NCBI RefSeq assembly: GCF_900174585.1
Contig: NZ_FWPT01000003.1
Span: 496,001 to 560,000, forward strand
Direction of reading: 5' to 3'
Length of the DNA: 64,000 bases
DNA from: Parendozoicomonas haliclonae
GTDB taxonomy: Bacteria; Pseudomonadota; Gammaproteobacteria; Pseudomonadales; Endozoicomonadaceae
A program made the position numbers and the translations under genes. Shown in pieces: positions 1 through 9,013 of the stretch (position 1 is its first letter; every line of letters begins with the position of its first letter). The notes under the pieces are model-generated. The model saw only the letters and a program-made list of their open reading frames with translations. It made no database searches and was not told the DNA's origin.

Positions 1-423
1 GGCCGCAACGGTGCCCATTGAAGTGCCCATGGCTGTCGCGATAAAACCGGAAACCAGAAACAAGCCGGGCAACAGGAAGGAGGCTGGCAGCAGCTTAAGA
101 CCCAGCGCCACAGTTGCATCGACACCACCAATCGCACCAGTAACCTTGCTGAATGCGCCAGCCAGCAGAAACACCATGCACATGGTGGCGATATTGATAT
201 CACCCACACCGCGCAGGAATGGAAGAATACGCTCTTCCAGCGTTCCTCTGGCCAACAGCACCGCCACTATCATGGCCGGCAAGGCAGCAACCGGTGCTTT
301 TATCTGATAGAAAGCAAACTCGGTGCCCTGAGCATAGTGATAGAGACCGCCACCAAAAAACACGGCAACAAAGATACAGAGAGGTAGCATGGCGCGGCTT
401 CTTGCCGCTGGCGTGGAGTTCAT
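1..423 (-). CDS. NhaC-like Na+/H+ antiporter, N-terminal part (runs off the window)
   Basis: Reading the minus strand from an ATG at 423 gives an open frame to the window edge (141 codons), beginning MNSTPAARSRAMLPLCIF. It shows hydrophobic segments separated by short loops and a glycine/threonine-rich stretch, ATAMGTSMGTVAA, that resembles the GTS.GT-type motif of the NhaC family. Members exchange sodium for protons across the inner membrane. Only the N-terminal third or so is visible, so substrate and exact subfamily cannot be fixed. It is divergent from the ABC exporter pair that starts at 733. Confidence 0.6.
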   Translation of the reverse strand, partial: MNSTPAARSRAMLPLCIFVAVFFGGGLYHYAQGTEFAFYQIKAPVAALPAMIVAVLLARGTLEERILPFLRGVGDINIATMCMVFLLAGAFSKVTGAIGGVDATVALGLKLLPASFLLPGLFLVSGFIATAMGTSMGTVAA

Positions 424-732
424 ACCCGATTAAACGACCTTGTAGTTGTTCTGAATCATCAAAATTTCGTTATTTTATTGATCGTCCTACAGCTGACCTA
501 TGCGCACTTTACACACCTTTACACTATAGACAGCCATTCAGCGCTTCCTGCCCCCGGAAACCCACACTCTTTACCTGTTGATAACCATTCCCATCTCACG
601 TCTAATACCCGCCAGCGTCACTCCACTATCGACGGGCATTGTTTTTCTTCACCAGCCCCGTCCATCAGTAGTAACCCAGAATCCGGAAGACCAGATGATC
701 CCCAGTTCAGCGGGCAGGGAGTTCCCTCGCCT
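424..732. other. Divergent intergenic region between antiporter and ABC exporter
   Basis: This 309-base stretch separates two divergent starts. It is AT-rich around 455-480, where promoters for both directions could lie. An open frame reads through it into the exporter gene from about 478, but the translated part is proline/serine-rich and unlike any ABC exporter, so I treat it as untranslated leader. No convincing operator or hairpin was seen. Confidence 0.4.
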
Positions 733-2496
733 ATGACTCTGCTATGGAAAATGCGTTTTATCCTGAAGGCGTACTGGAAGCAGTATCTGCTGGCGTTCGT
801 GTGTCTGCAGACGGTCGCGATTCTTAACCAGCTGCCGCCATGGCTGATTGGCAGGGTTGTGGATGAAATCACCACCGACAGCCTGACCGGGGATGAACTG
901 TGGATGATCATGGCCGGCATTCTGATATCCGCAGTTGCCATCTATGGCCTGCGTTATGTCTGGCGCGCCCTTCTTTACGGAGCCTCCGTTAATATTGTCC
1001 GTGAACAGCGGGATCTCCTGTTCCAGCACCTCACCCGCATGTCTCCGGCTTTCTATCACCGTCATACGACAGGTGACCTGATGGCCCATGCCACCAACGA
1101 CCTGAATGCCGTCGAGGACTGTGCCGGCGGTGGCATTATGACCCTGATCGATTCCTTTATTGCCGGCTTTACCGTACTAGCGGCGATGATCTTTGTGGTC
1201 AGCGGGAAGCTGACTCTGTGGATTCTGATTCCATTCCCTGCCCTGATCTGGGCTACCAGCCGCTACGGCATTCTGATGCACGAACGCTTTGGCAAAGCGC
1301 AGGAAAGCTTCTCCGCTCTGAACGAAGAAGCCCGGGAAACCGTTTCCGGTATTCGTGCGGTTCGTGCACACCAATTGAATAACCGCCAACATCGCCGGTT
1401 CCATGAACAATCCCGCAACACTCTGGATGCCAACCGGCGTGTTGCTCGAGTGGATGCCCTGTTCATTCCCAGCGTACAGATATTCTTTGGTCTGGCTTTC
1501 GTGATTGCCCTGATGGGCGGCGCGTGGCTGATTCAGGGAAATGAAATGACCATTGGTATGCTGACGACTTTCACCCTGTATCTGGGTCAGCTGCTTAGCC
1601 CGATGATGCAGCTGGGCTGGCAGTTCAGTATTTTCCAGCGCGGCAGTGCATCCTGGAACCGCCTTGAAAAGCTGTTTGCCCAGAAGCCGGAAGTCACAGA
1701 CCAGCCGGATGCAACAGAAGCTCCGGCAAGCCATGACTTGCGCTTTGCCATCAACAGCTTCAATTATCCGGACAGCGAACGCCCGGTACTGGAAGATATC
1801 CACTTCAATGCTCCAGCCGGTTCCTTTATTGGTATCACCGGTCGCACCGGTAGCGGTAAGAGCAGTCTGTTCCGGGTGCTGCTGCGTGAATTCAATTTAC
1901 AAGATTCGTCGTCTATCACGCTGGGGAATCAGCCGATAGAGTCCATCAAACTGCACGCCCTGCGTGATCAGTTTGCCTGGGTTCCCCAGGAACCGATGCT
2001 GTTCTCCGGCTCCATTGCCAGAAATATTGCATTGTCCAACCCGGATGCGACCCAGGCCGAGATTGAAAAAGCCGCCAAACAGGCAGCGATTCACGATGAA
2101 ATCATGGCCTTCCAGAATGGCTATGAAACCCTGCTGGGCGAACATGGTATCAATCTGTCCGGTGGTCAGAAGCAGCGTGTCGCCTTTGCCCGTGCACTGC
2201 TGGCCGATGCACCGATTCTCCTGTTGGACGACGCTTTCAGTGCTTTGGATATGAAGACCGAAGCCACCATCCTGAAAAACCTAGCAAGTCTGCACAGCAA
2301 GACCATTCTGCTCATTACTCAGCGTCTGCCGGAGTTGATCAAGGCGGATCATATCCTGGTGATCGAAGAAGGTCGTATTGTTGAACAGGGTACCCACGGA
2401 ACACTGCTGGGGAATGAAGGCTGGTATGCCCGTATCTACCGCCAGCAGGCCCGCACCTTGCAGCTGCAGGATTTCAATCAACAGGTGAGCGCATGA
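733..2496 (+). CDS. ABC exporter half-transporter, MdlA-like (multidrug/lipid type)
   Basis: Predicted inner-membrane half-transporter of 587 residues: a six-helix exporter domain in the N-terminal half, then a nucleotide-binding domain with Walker A GRTGSGKSS near residue 370, signature LSGGQ at 475-479 and Walker B LLLDDAFSALD. The residue after Walker B is Asp, not the catalytic Glu, so this subunit's own site is probably degenerate, while its intact LSGGQ completes the partner's site. An upstream in-frame extension exists, but the ATG at 733 gives the family's usual length and is preceded by CAGGGAG. The stop overlaps the next start by 4 bases, which implies translational coupling. MdlAB/YheIH is the closest named group; the substrate is unknown. 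Confidence 0.88.
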   Translation: MTLLWKMRFILKAYWKQYLLAFVCLQTVAILNQLPPWLIGRVVDEITTDSLTGDELWMIMAGILISAVAIYGLRYVWRALLYGASVNIVREQRDLLFQHLTRMSPAFYHRHTTGDLMAHATNDLNAVEDCAGGGIMTLIDSFIAGFTVLAAMIFVVSGKLTLWILIPFPALIWATSRYGILMHERFGKAQESFSALNEEARETVSGIRAVRAHQLNNRQHRRFHEQSRNTLDANRRVARVDALFIPSVQIFFGLAFVIALMGGAWLIQGNEMTIGMLTTFTLYLGQLLSPMMQLGWQFSIFQRGSASWNRLEKLFAQKPEVTDQPDATEAPASHDLRFAINSFNYPDSERPVLEDIHFNAPAGSFIGITGRTGSGKSSLFRVLLREFNLQDSSSITLGNQPIESIKLHALRDQFAWVPQEPMLFSGSIARNIALSNPDATQAEIEKAAKQAAIHDEIMAFQNGYETLLGEHGINLSGGQKQRVAFARALLADAPILLLDDAFSALDMKTEATILKNLASLHSKTILLITQRLPELIKADHILVIEEGRIVEQGTHGTLLGNEGWYARIYRQQARTLQLQDFNQQVSA

Positions 2497-4337
2497 GTAC
2501 CGCCGACAAAAAAGGACTGTCCCGTTTTCAGGGGCTGGGGCGGCTGCTGGATTATGGCAAGCCTTATCGTAAAGGGTTTATCAGCGCATTCATCCTGCTG
2601 GCCATTGCTACCGCCTTTGAGATGGCCTCCCCCTGGGTGATGAAAATCATCCTCGATGATTACATTGGCAAGGGCAATCATGATCTGGTGATGCTGGCCT
2701 GGCTGGGTTTTGCCCTGACCATGACCTATGTAGGTTCTGCCGTTTTCCAGTATTTTCAATCGATCATCTTTAACGACAATGCTCTGGAAGTGATTCACGA
2801 TATCCGTCAGCAGGTGTTTACTCATCTGCTGAAACTGCCCATGCGCTATTTCGACAGCGAGCCAACCGGACGGCTGGTGTCCCGGTTGACTAACGACTCG
2901 GAAGTGCTGCGGCAGATGTTTGTCGGGGTACTGCCTGCCATTCTGCGTGGTGTGCTCAAGCTGGTCGGTATCTTTATTGCTCTGGCCCTGCTGGATGTGA
3001 GCCTGATGTTGCTGATGATGGTGATTGTGCCAGTTCTGCTGTGGAGCATGCATCTTTACCAGAAGCTCAGCCATCCGGTTGTGCATGGCGTACGCGCCCG
3101 TCTGGCGGATATCAATACCGCACTGAACGAATCCTTGCTCGGCATGCGTATTATTCAGGCCACCAATCACGAACAGCGCCTGTGCAACACCTTTGCTGAG
3201 AAGAACAAAGAATGGAGCGACCTGCGCCGCAAGGAGATTAACGTCAACAGTCTGCTGTTGATGCCTTTCGGCCATCTGGTGCAGACCGCTGCTCTGGCAG
3301 GCATTGTCGCCTGGTTTGGCTGGAAGTCCGGTTATACGACAGTTGAAGCCGGCACCATCTACGCCTTTATTAATTATCTGGCCCGTTTCTTTGAACCCTT
3401 CCGCCAGATTGCCATGCAACTGGGTAGCCTGCAGCAGTCTCTGGTAGCTTCCGAGCGAGTCTTTGCCGTGCTGGATGAAAAGCCTGAGGTGCGAGATTCC
3501 ACCAAAGAGCAAGCTGACAACTCCTGCCCGGGACGACTGGAGTTCCGCAATGTAACGCTCAGCTATGATGGCCAGCACAAGGCTCTGGATGATGTCAGCT
3601 TCAGCGTGAATCCCGGACAGTTCACCGCCATTGTTGGTCATAGCGGCAGCGGCAAGAGCTCCATTATCAATCTGCTGATGCGTTTTTATCCCCATCAGCA
3701 GGGTGAGATTCTGGTGGATAATGCCGCTCTGCAGGAGATGGGTGAGACCGAGCTGCGCCAGAGTATGGGGCTGGTCTTCCAGGAGCCGTTTATCTTTACC
3801 GGCACCCTGCATGAGAATATCAGTCTGGAAAATCCGTCCATCAGCCAGGATCATTCCCGTGAAGCGGCTGAAAAGGTGCATGCCTCCCGGTTTATCAATA
3901 GACTGCCGGAACAGTATGACCATATCCCAGGCTCAACCGGTCAGTCGTTGTCTACTGGTGAACGACAACTGCTCTCTTTTGCCCGAACCGTGGCCCAGAA
4001 CCCTCGCATCCTGCTACTGGATGAAGCCACTGCCAATATTGATGGTGAAACCGAGCAATATATCAAGGATGCACTGATCACTCTGCGGGAAGGTCGTACG
4101 ACGATAGCCATCGCGCACCGCCTCTCGACAATTCAGGATGCCGATCAGATTCTGGTGATGGATAAGGGCAAGATTACCCAGCGCGGAACCCATGAAGAAC
4201 TGCTGATGCAGGGCGGCCACTATCGGGATCTGTATCTGTCCCAGCAGGCCGAAGAACAGCTGCAGGCTGATATTGGCGGTCATGCTCACGACAGCACTGA
4301 GACAAAAGCTGAGCCAAAAACTGAGGCCGTCGCCTGA
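2493..4337 (+). CDS. ABC exporter half-transporter, MdlB-like partner
   Basis: A 614-residue half-transporter. Walker A is GHSGSGKSS near 382-390, Walker B is LLLDEATANID with the catalytic Glu, but the signature is LSTGE (486-490) instead of LSGGQ. This is the mirror image of the upstream subunit, so the pair should form one active and one degenerate ATP site, as in asymmetric heterodimeric exporters. The ATG overlaps the previous stop (ATGA). A strong bidirectional terminator follows directly. A second, paralogous pair is encoded at 40971-44562. The C-terminal 25 or so residues are Ala/Glu/Lys-rich and look disordered. Confidence 0.88.
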   Translation: MSTADKKGLSRFQGLGRLLDYGKPYRKGFISAFILLAIATAFEMASPWVMKIILDDYIGKGNHDLVMLAWLGFALTMTYVGSAVFQYFQSIIFNDNALEVIHDIRQQVFTHLLKLPMRYFDSEPTGRLVSRLTNDSEVLRQMFVGVLPAILRGVLKLVGIFIALALLDVSLMLLMMVIVPVLLWSMHLYQKLSHPVVHGVRARLADINTALNESLLGMRIIQATNHEQRLCNTFAEKNKEWSDLRRKEINVNSLLLMPFGHLVQTAALAGIVAWFGWKSGYTTVEAGTIYAFINYLARFFEPFRQIAMQLGSLQQSLVASERVFAVLDEKPEVRDSTKEQADNSCPGRLEFRNVTLSYDGQHKALDDVSFSVNPGQFTAIVGHSGSGKSSIINLLMRFYPHQQGEILVDNAALQEMGETELRQSMGLVFQEPFIFTGTLHENISLENPSISQDHSREAAEKVHASRFINRLPEQYDHIPGSTGQSLSTGERQLLSFARTVAQNPRILLLDEATANIDGETEQYIKDALITLREGRTTIAIAHRLSTIQDADQILVMDKGKITQRGTHEELLMQGGHYRDLYLSQQAEEQLQADIGGHAHDSTETKAEPKTEAVA

Positions 4338-4344
4338 GTGTGAG

Positions 4345-4378
4345 AGCGCCCCTTTGAATAATCAAAGGGGCGCTTTTA
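4345..4378. terminator. Bidirectional intrinsic terminator
   Basis: A perfect 13-bp stem (4345-4357 with 4362-4374), loop ATAA, then TTTT on the plus strand. It lies between the end of the ABC pair and the convergent lectin-phospholipase gene. Confidence 0.85.
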
Positions 4379-4380
4379 TC

Positions 4381-6504
4381 TTACTGATCGTAATCCCAGT
4401 GCCAGCGTTTATCCGCCTTGCGGTTATAAACCTCCAGCTGGGCATCACGCCCTTTCCCCAACCCTTCCATACTGATCGACAGGGTCATATTGGTCGCCTT
4501 TGCCAAGCGCAGCGAGTTGTAGGTGCCATTCACCCACTTCTGGTTCTCACCACCATGGCAGGTCCACAGCAAAATATCCGTTCCTTCTGAAGTGCCACCA
4601 CCGGCAGCATCCAGACACAAACCGGTATTCAGCATGGGGCGAATAGTTCCGTCAGCATAGTGCTTCCAGAGCTGGCTCTTCTTATCCCGGTTGCCGTGGC
4701 AGTTGTACTGCTCAACATCGCGGCCACGCTCAACCTTGCTGTCACCACCTTCCACATCCAGACAGAAGTTCTCATCGTTCTTCAGCCGGAAGAATCCATC
4801 CTTAACCACAACCGGAGCGACTGTCTCAGGCATGACAGCATCGGCCATCCAGGCACCCTCCTGATGAATATCGTTGTAGTTCAGCCAGACCCGTGAACCA
4901 GAACTCACACCATGAAGGGCATCCATCTCAGCCTGCGTTGCCGGCATCACAAAGGAACCACCGGCAGCGGCACAGGCTGAACCGGCCTGCGTCCAGCCAA
5001 CAGGAGACGACAGCGTCCAGATACCCGGCGCCAGTTCACAGGCCGCAGCATAGCTGCGCTCACACTCGGTATCATTCAGACGACCATTCTCAAGCAGAAC
5101 GGCGCAGTGCTCGCCACCACTATTGTTTGGCTCGCCCGTGTTCCAGCGAGCTTTGGCAAACGGTTGCTGCCAGTAAACTGTGGCATTGTCCGCAGGCAGC
5201 CAGTTACCTTCCTGATGGGCATCGGTATAGGCAATCCAGACACTCTCAGAGCCGGCATCCACCTTCTGTTCCTGCAATTTGCGCATCTGCCAGCCATCAT
5301 TGGGCAGTGAGAAGGCATGATTTACACCAAACTCTTCCCGACAGGCCGCGAAGCCGTCCTGCCAGATTCCCTCTCTGGAAGTGATATGCCAGCTGCCATC
5401 GGTTTCATTCCGACAGGCATAGGGAGCGGAGCTACCGCAGGAGGCATCATTGATCCGGTTATTACCACCCCAAAGACTGGTCAGCTGCCCACAATGTTCA
5501 CCTTCACCATAATTATTAGGTTCCCCTGAAGCCCAGCTCCAGATCACCTTTTGCAGACGGTCGTCGTTTACATCAATAGAGTCAAACTGGAAGCCCAGAC
5601 CACAGTCGGTAATCTCGCCAACCTTGCGACTGCCCAGCTGGCGTTCCGGCAAGAAGGTCTGGCCAAAGTTGGTCCGGTCTTCGGAGATCCAGGCCTTGGA
5701 CTTCTGCAGACTCTCCGGGCCGGTGTTGCCAAACAGGCAGGTCGGGTAAGGGGTGTAGTCATCATTCCAGACTTTACCGGTCAGTCCACCCGGACTACCG
5801 GCCGGTTTACTTTGGGAGAAATTAAAACTGCTCCACTCCCGACGAACACTGTCGTCAGACCCACAATCAATACCTCCACCAAGAGACAACACCAGTCGCT
5901 TGCCACTGGCGAGAATATCATTGCGGGTCAAATTCAGGGGTAAAGACTGCCCGCAGCTGGCAGGCTTATAGATGATACCTTCAAAGTTCTTGATCACTGC
6001 CAGAGCATCACCATAGCGGCCATCCATTTCATCCTGATATCCGACAACCACAACTTCATCGTGATTTTCGGGCTTCAGAAGCCAGGTGACGATTTCATTC
6101 ATACCATCCTTAAACAACCGGTCATTGTTACTGCACAGAAGGTGGGAATCGTCTGCGCTCCAGTGGCACAGACGCAGAACGCCATTCACATTGTGAACAT
6201 CAAGGTTCAATTGGCGCACGCCCATATCAAGCTGGCCTACCAGCGTGTAATCCTGCTGAGGATCGGCATACTCAACGCCATCAACCCGGTACTCCTGAGT
6301 ATTAAACGAGTTATGGGTGCGCAGCTTTTCCCATTTATAGAACGGAAGAAAGCCGGTAATCGCCTCCTGATAGCGGAGGGTTTCATAGGTATGGGTATTT
6401 TTGAAAGCTGCTATTTCATCAGCCTGTGCTGACACACTTAGCCAGCAGCTCACCAGAAGCGTGCTCACCAAAGCCAGCAGCCGTGAGGGAAAGTTATTTA
6501 GCAT
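4381..6504 (-). CDS. Secreted PI-PLC-like phosphodiesterase with C-type lectin and ricin-B domains
   Basis: A 707-residue exported protein of unusual architecture. Residues 1-28 are a Sec signal peptide. Residues about 50-230 resemble the PI-PLC X-domain fold, with THNSF (His64), then QLDMGVRQLNLDVH (91-104) and CHW (His114) as candidate catalytic elements. Two C-type-lectin-like segments follow: about 310-365 with EPN at 328-330 and an IND triad, and about 370-490 with EPN at 458-460 and LND at 476-478. The EPN tripeptide is the mannose-type specificity signature. A third, shorter cysteine-containing segment (495-555) lacks EPN. A ricin-type beta-trefoil (about 570-705) ends the protein with QLW and QKW motifs. 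A glycan-targeted phospholipase or phosphodiesterase is inferred; the actual substrate is unknown. Confidence 0.75.
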   Translation of the reverse strand: MLNNFPSRLLALVSTLLVSCWLSVSAQADEIAAFKNTHTYETLRYQEAITGFLPFYKWEKLRTHNSFNTQEYRVDGVEYADPQQDYTLVGQLDMGVRQLNLDVHNVNGVLRLCHWSADDSHLLCSNNDRLFKDGMNEIVTWLLKPENHDEVVVVGYQDEMDGRYGDALAVIKNFEGIIYKPASCGQSLPLNLTRNDILASGKRLVLSLGGGIDCGSDDSVRREWSSFNFSQSKPAGSPGGLTGKVWNDDYTPYPTCLFGNTGPESLQKSKAWISEDRTNFGQTFLPERQLGSRKVGEITDCGLGFQFDSIDVNDDRLQKVIWSWASGEPNNYGEGEHCGQLTSLWGGNNRINDASCGSSAPYACRNETDGSWHITSREGIWQDGFAACREEFGVNHAFSLPNDGWQMRKLQEQKVDAGSESVWIAYTDAHQEGNWLPADNATVYWQQPFAKARWNTGEPNNSGGEHCAVLLENGRLNDTECERSYAAACELAPGIWTLSSPVGWTQAGSACAAAGGSFVMPATQAEMDALHGVSSGSRVWLNYNDIHQEGAWMADAVMPETVAPVVVKDGFFRLKNDENFCLDVEGGDSKVERGRDVEQYNCHGNRDKKSQLWKHYADGTIRPMLNTGLCLDAAGGGTSEGTDILLWTCHGGENQKWVNGTYNSLRLAKATNMTLSISMEGLGKGRDAQLEVYNRKADKRWHWDYDQ

Positions 6505-6758
6505 GGGGCTAGTCCAGGGTTCTTGGTTTTTTTATTGTTGTTCTACCACCGTCATTTATTGACAGAAACCAGGGACTGCTCACCACCTTGTTGCAGATTC
6601 TGTGCAAATATCAAACAACCCATTCATGCTATCACTGCGGCAATTTTGCACTATGGTTTTACTTACATATCACCCATGTCACTCTTGCCAAGGCTCTTGT
6701 ATGAACAGACTATCCGGGTAGTATTTTGTGAAAGAGATAAAACGTCCCTACAAAAACA

Positions 6759-7358
6759 ATGAAAAACATCCTGCGTAAACTCCGCCTGTTTACTCTGTTT
6801 TTAACATCTGCGGCAGCCGTTTCAGCGTTGAGCAGTTATCTGGTGGTTAAGCATCTACTCGATGCCAACCAGCCTGAACCTTATCCCGTAGCATCACTTG
6901 ATTTACGACTGGAAGAGTCTGTTGCTGAAGAAAATCGCAAGGCTTTTTCCGATACCGTTCTAGGTTCCGGCATTGTGCTGATCAATATCGTGACACCTTA
7001 TGATGATGGGATCTGCGGTCCCACGGAAACCGGGGAACTGGCCCACGACGGAGAACCAATTTTTGAAATAAGCTGCTTTGGCGATATCAACCTGATTGAG
7101 TGTGATGATATCGAGGGTTATGACAACGGTGGCCTGCGCCCACCAGAGTGCACTCCCAACCTGAGCATTCATATTGCCGACTACGATGCCTACAACCGGG
7201 TGAGGGAGTGTCGGGATGGCTTTCAGATCACCGGCTTCTATCGCATCAATTACCTTGCCATGCAGATGGGACAGGCCTTTTATGAAGCGGTCCCTGTTCC
7301 GGTCGATCCTCGCCTGGCCGAGTTAAGCTTTCTGGAGACACTGGGCCTCTATTGCTGA
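6759..7358 (+). CDS. Exported or membrane-anchored protein of unknown function
   Basis: I do not recognise this 199-residue protein. A hydrophobic N-terminal segment (residues about 10-30) looks like a signal anchor or uncleaved signal peptide. The rest is acidic and holds seven cysteines, some in pairs compatible with periplasmic disulfides (GICGP, SCFGD, IECDD, PECTP, RECRD, and a C-terminal Cys). It is followed 81 bases later by another small exported Cys-containing protein in the same direction, so the two may be co-transcribed. Confidence 0.6.
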   Translation: MKNILRKLRLFTLFLTSAAAVSALSSYLVVKHLLDANQPEPYPVASLDLRLEESVAEENRKAFSDTVLGSGIVLINIVTPYDDGICGPTETGELAHDGEPIFEISCFGDINLIECDDIEGYDNGGLRPPECTPNLSIHIADYDAYNRVRECRDGFQITGFYRINYLAMQMGQAFYEAVPVPVDPRLAELSFLETLGLYC

Positions 7359-7439
7359 TGGGAATCTGAACGGAAATTGTTGTTCTGAAATGCAGCAACT
7401 ACTTTTACCGTACTTTTGTACCAATCAAAGGTGACTCCG

Positions 7440-7781
7440 GTGAAGCAGTACCTCATTTCCTCCCTCACAACACTCACGCTGGCTTTTAGTACATCACTCT
7501 GGGCGACAGATCCCTGCCCGGCCAATAAAGACGCTGCGGCCAACCTGCTAGGCGAGCTGACAGAAACCCAAGCGTCCAACTGGCTGGATGAAGCCGGCGG
7601 CAATATTTATAACCTGAATCCACTGTCGGCTATCTATGCCGGCAATCACCCGATTGATAATCAGGATTATCACTATATCTGTGTGCGTGATGATGGCCCT
7701 CATCATTACACCTTGTCCTGCCGGGCTGAGATCGGCCCCAGTGATGCCACCGTCTACGACTGCACATCCAAAGACCAATAA
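7440..7781 (+). CDS. Small secreted protein of unknown function
   Basis: 113 residues with a clear signal peptide, MKQYLISSLTTLTLAFSTSL, followed by WA/T. The mature part is short, with four cysteines and the motif ICVRDDGPHHYTLSC. I chose the GTG at 7440 because AAAGG lies 8 bases upstream (7427-7431); a TTG at 7416 is also in frame but has no such site. No family is recognised. It shares a terminator with malM, which converges from the other side. Confidence 0.6.
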   Translation: MKQYLISSLTTLTLAFSTSLWATDPCPANKDAAANLLGELTETQASNWLDEAGGNIYNLNPLSAIYAGNHPIDNQDYHYICVRDDGPHHYTLSCRAEIGPSDATVYDCTSKDQ

Positions 7782-7790
7782 CACAAACAA

Positions 7791-7817
7791 AAAAGCCACT
7801 TCCCGGGAAGTGGCTTT
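7791..7817. terminator. Bidirectional intrinsic terminator
   Basis: AAAGCCACTTCC/GGAAGTGGCTTT is a perfect inverted repeat with A- and T-runs on both sides. It serves the small secreted protein (plus) and malM (minus), which are convergent. Confidence 0.8.
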
Positions 7818-7838
7818 CATCGAAGCATTGTTTGGCGG

Positions 7839-8900
7839 TTAGAAAAGCGCGTCGATATGGCCAGTCAGATTATCCAGCTGATCAATCAGTGCCAAGGCCT
7901 GCTGAGGGTTTTCCTGCTTCAACATAAAGACCAGATGACTCTGGAAGGTATCGGTCAGCAACCGTTCCGCAGATTGTTCTTTATTGATAGCCGGAACCTT
8001 TAAGACGTCAGTGTTCTGACCATAAAGGCGGGAAAATTCTGCCTGCAGTTTGGTACTCAGCTCCTTCACATTCTGGCGCAGAGCCATGGCTGACTTTATA
8101 TCTTTATCTGCGATATAGGTCTGCACCTGTTTCAAATAAAGCTGACTGGCCTGCACAGGCGTCACGGTCAGTTCTGCGGATGCCTGCTGAGGAATAGCAG
8201 TAGGCACATATTTCGGTGTTTGTGGTTGAGCAGCCGGCTGCAACGTCACGAAGGAACTCAGCAAGGGTTCCACTTCCAGAGCAATCTCTCCCTGCTCCAG
8301 AGGCTCGGCCAGAATAACCTCTTCTGCCGGAAGTACATGGCCGCGCACCTTGGCATACTCGACCCGAGGATTAGCCACTTCTACCTTTTCGCGTTTGGCT
8401 TCTGCCGATGTCATCACCACCAGATAGTCGATCGGCTGCTGGAGGGAATCCCGGTTATCGATCACATATTCCAGAGCAATGTACTCTTCGCCAATCAGGT
8501 TAGGATCAATATATTTCAGCTGGGATGCCGGAATCTTGCGTACTACTTCAAAGTTGTTGTCCAGCAGCAAAGCTTCCGGGAAGAATGCTGAAGCATCGTC
8601 GCCCAGTCCTGTCCGGCTGACCTGACTCTTTACCCGAATTCGATAGGTGCCAAACTCCGGCAGTTTCCAGCCAGCTACCGCTGTCGCCTGACCATCCATA
8701 AGAACAGTCCCCTGCTGCGAAACCATCTGGTTCAGCTCCACAGTCTTATCAAACAGTTCAATGCTCTGAAACGGCAATTGACCGAATGAAGTGGCAGCAA
8801 AGGCCGGCTGGGAAGAAACAGACGACGGAGTCGTTACGGTAGAGACCGAGGAACATCCCACAAGGGAGAGCAGTGCAACAGCAAGAGCAATACGTTTCAT
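7839..8900 (-). CDS. malM: Maltose operon periplasmic lipoprotein MalM-like
   Basis: 353 residues with a lipoprotein signal ending in the lipobox LVGC (Cys16). A MalM-type beta-rich domain follows (about 40-190, including GWKLPEFGTYRIRVKSQVS). The C-terminal part is helical and longer than in the 306-residue E. coli protein. MalM is a periplasmic maltose-regulon protein of unclear biochemical role. It is the last gene of the mal block, 113 bases after malQ, with a hairpin containing a LacI-type operator between them. The identification rests on both the sequence and the context. Confidence 0.8.
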   Translation of the reverse strand: MKRIALAVALLSLVGCSSVSTVTTPSSVSSQPAFAATSFGQLPFQSIELFDKTVELNQMVSQQGTVLMDGQATAVAGWKLPEFGTYRIRVKSQVSRTGLGDDASAFFPEALLLDNNFEVVRKIPASQLKYIDPNLIGEEYIALEYVIDNRDSLQQPIDYLVVMTSAEAKREKVEVANPRVEYAKVRGHVLPAEEVILAEPLEQGEIALEVEPLLSSFVTLQPAAQPQTPKYVPTAIPQQASAELTVTPVQASQLYLKQVQTYIADKDIKSAMALRQNVKELSTKLQAEFSRLYGQNTDVLKVPAINKEQSAERLLTDTFQSHLVFMLKQENPQQALALIDQLDNLTGHIDALF

Positions 8901-8961
8901 GGAACTGTCAGACCGGGTGACAAATTTTGTAGTCTGATGATTCTATCGATAATAAGGCGGG

Positions 8962-8991
8962 AAACAGCCTGTAAACGATTACAGGCTGTTT
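8962..8991. terminator. Hairpin between malQ and malM with embedded operator-like core
   Basis: A perfect 13-bp inverted repeat (8962-8974 with 8979-8991) with loop ACGA. On the minus strand it follows malQ and ends in TTT then CCC, so it could act as a weak terminator or as a 3'-end stabiliser. The central 14 bases match the LacI-type operator seen elsewhere in the window. Confidence 0.5.
8970..8983. promoter_or_regulatory. LacI-type operator candidate upstream of malM
   Basis: TGTAAACGATTACA differs by one base from the ideal palindrome TGTAAACGTTTACA. It is the exact reverse complement of the site at 26180-26193 in front of glgP. It sits 70 bases upstream of malM, inside a hairpin. Confidence 0.5.
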
Positions 8992-9013
8992 ATTTGTGCT
9001 AACCCAATCCTGA

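Noticed and set aside
478..732. In-frame N-terminal extension of the first ABC exporter gene (85 residues)
   Set aside because: The translation is unlike exporter N-termini, and the ATG at 733 gives the normal family length.
2478..3923. Long minus-strand open frame (481 codons) opposite the MdlB-like gene
   Set aside because: Antisense shadow rich in His and Gln with no domains.
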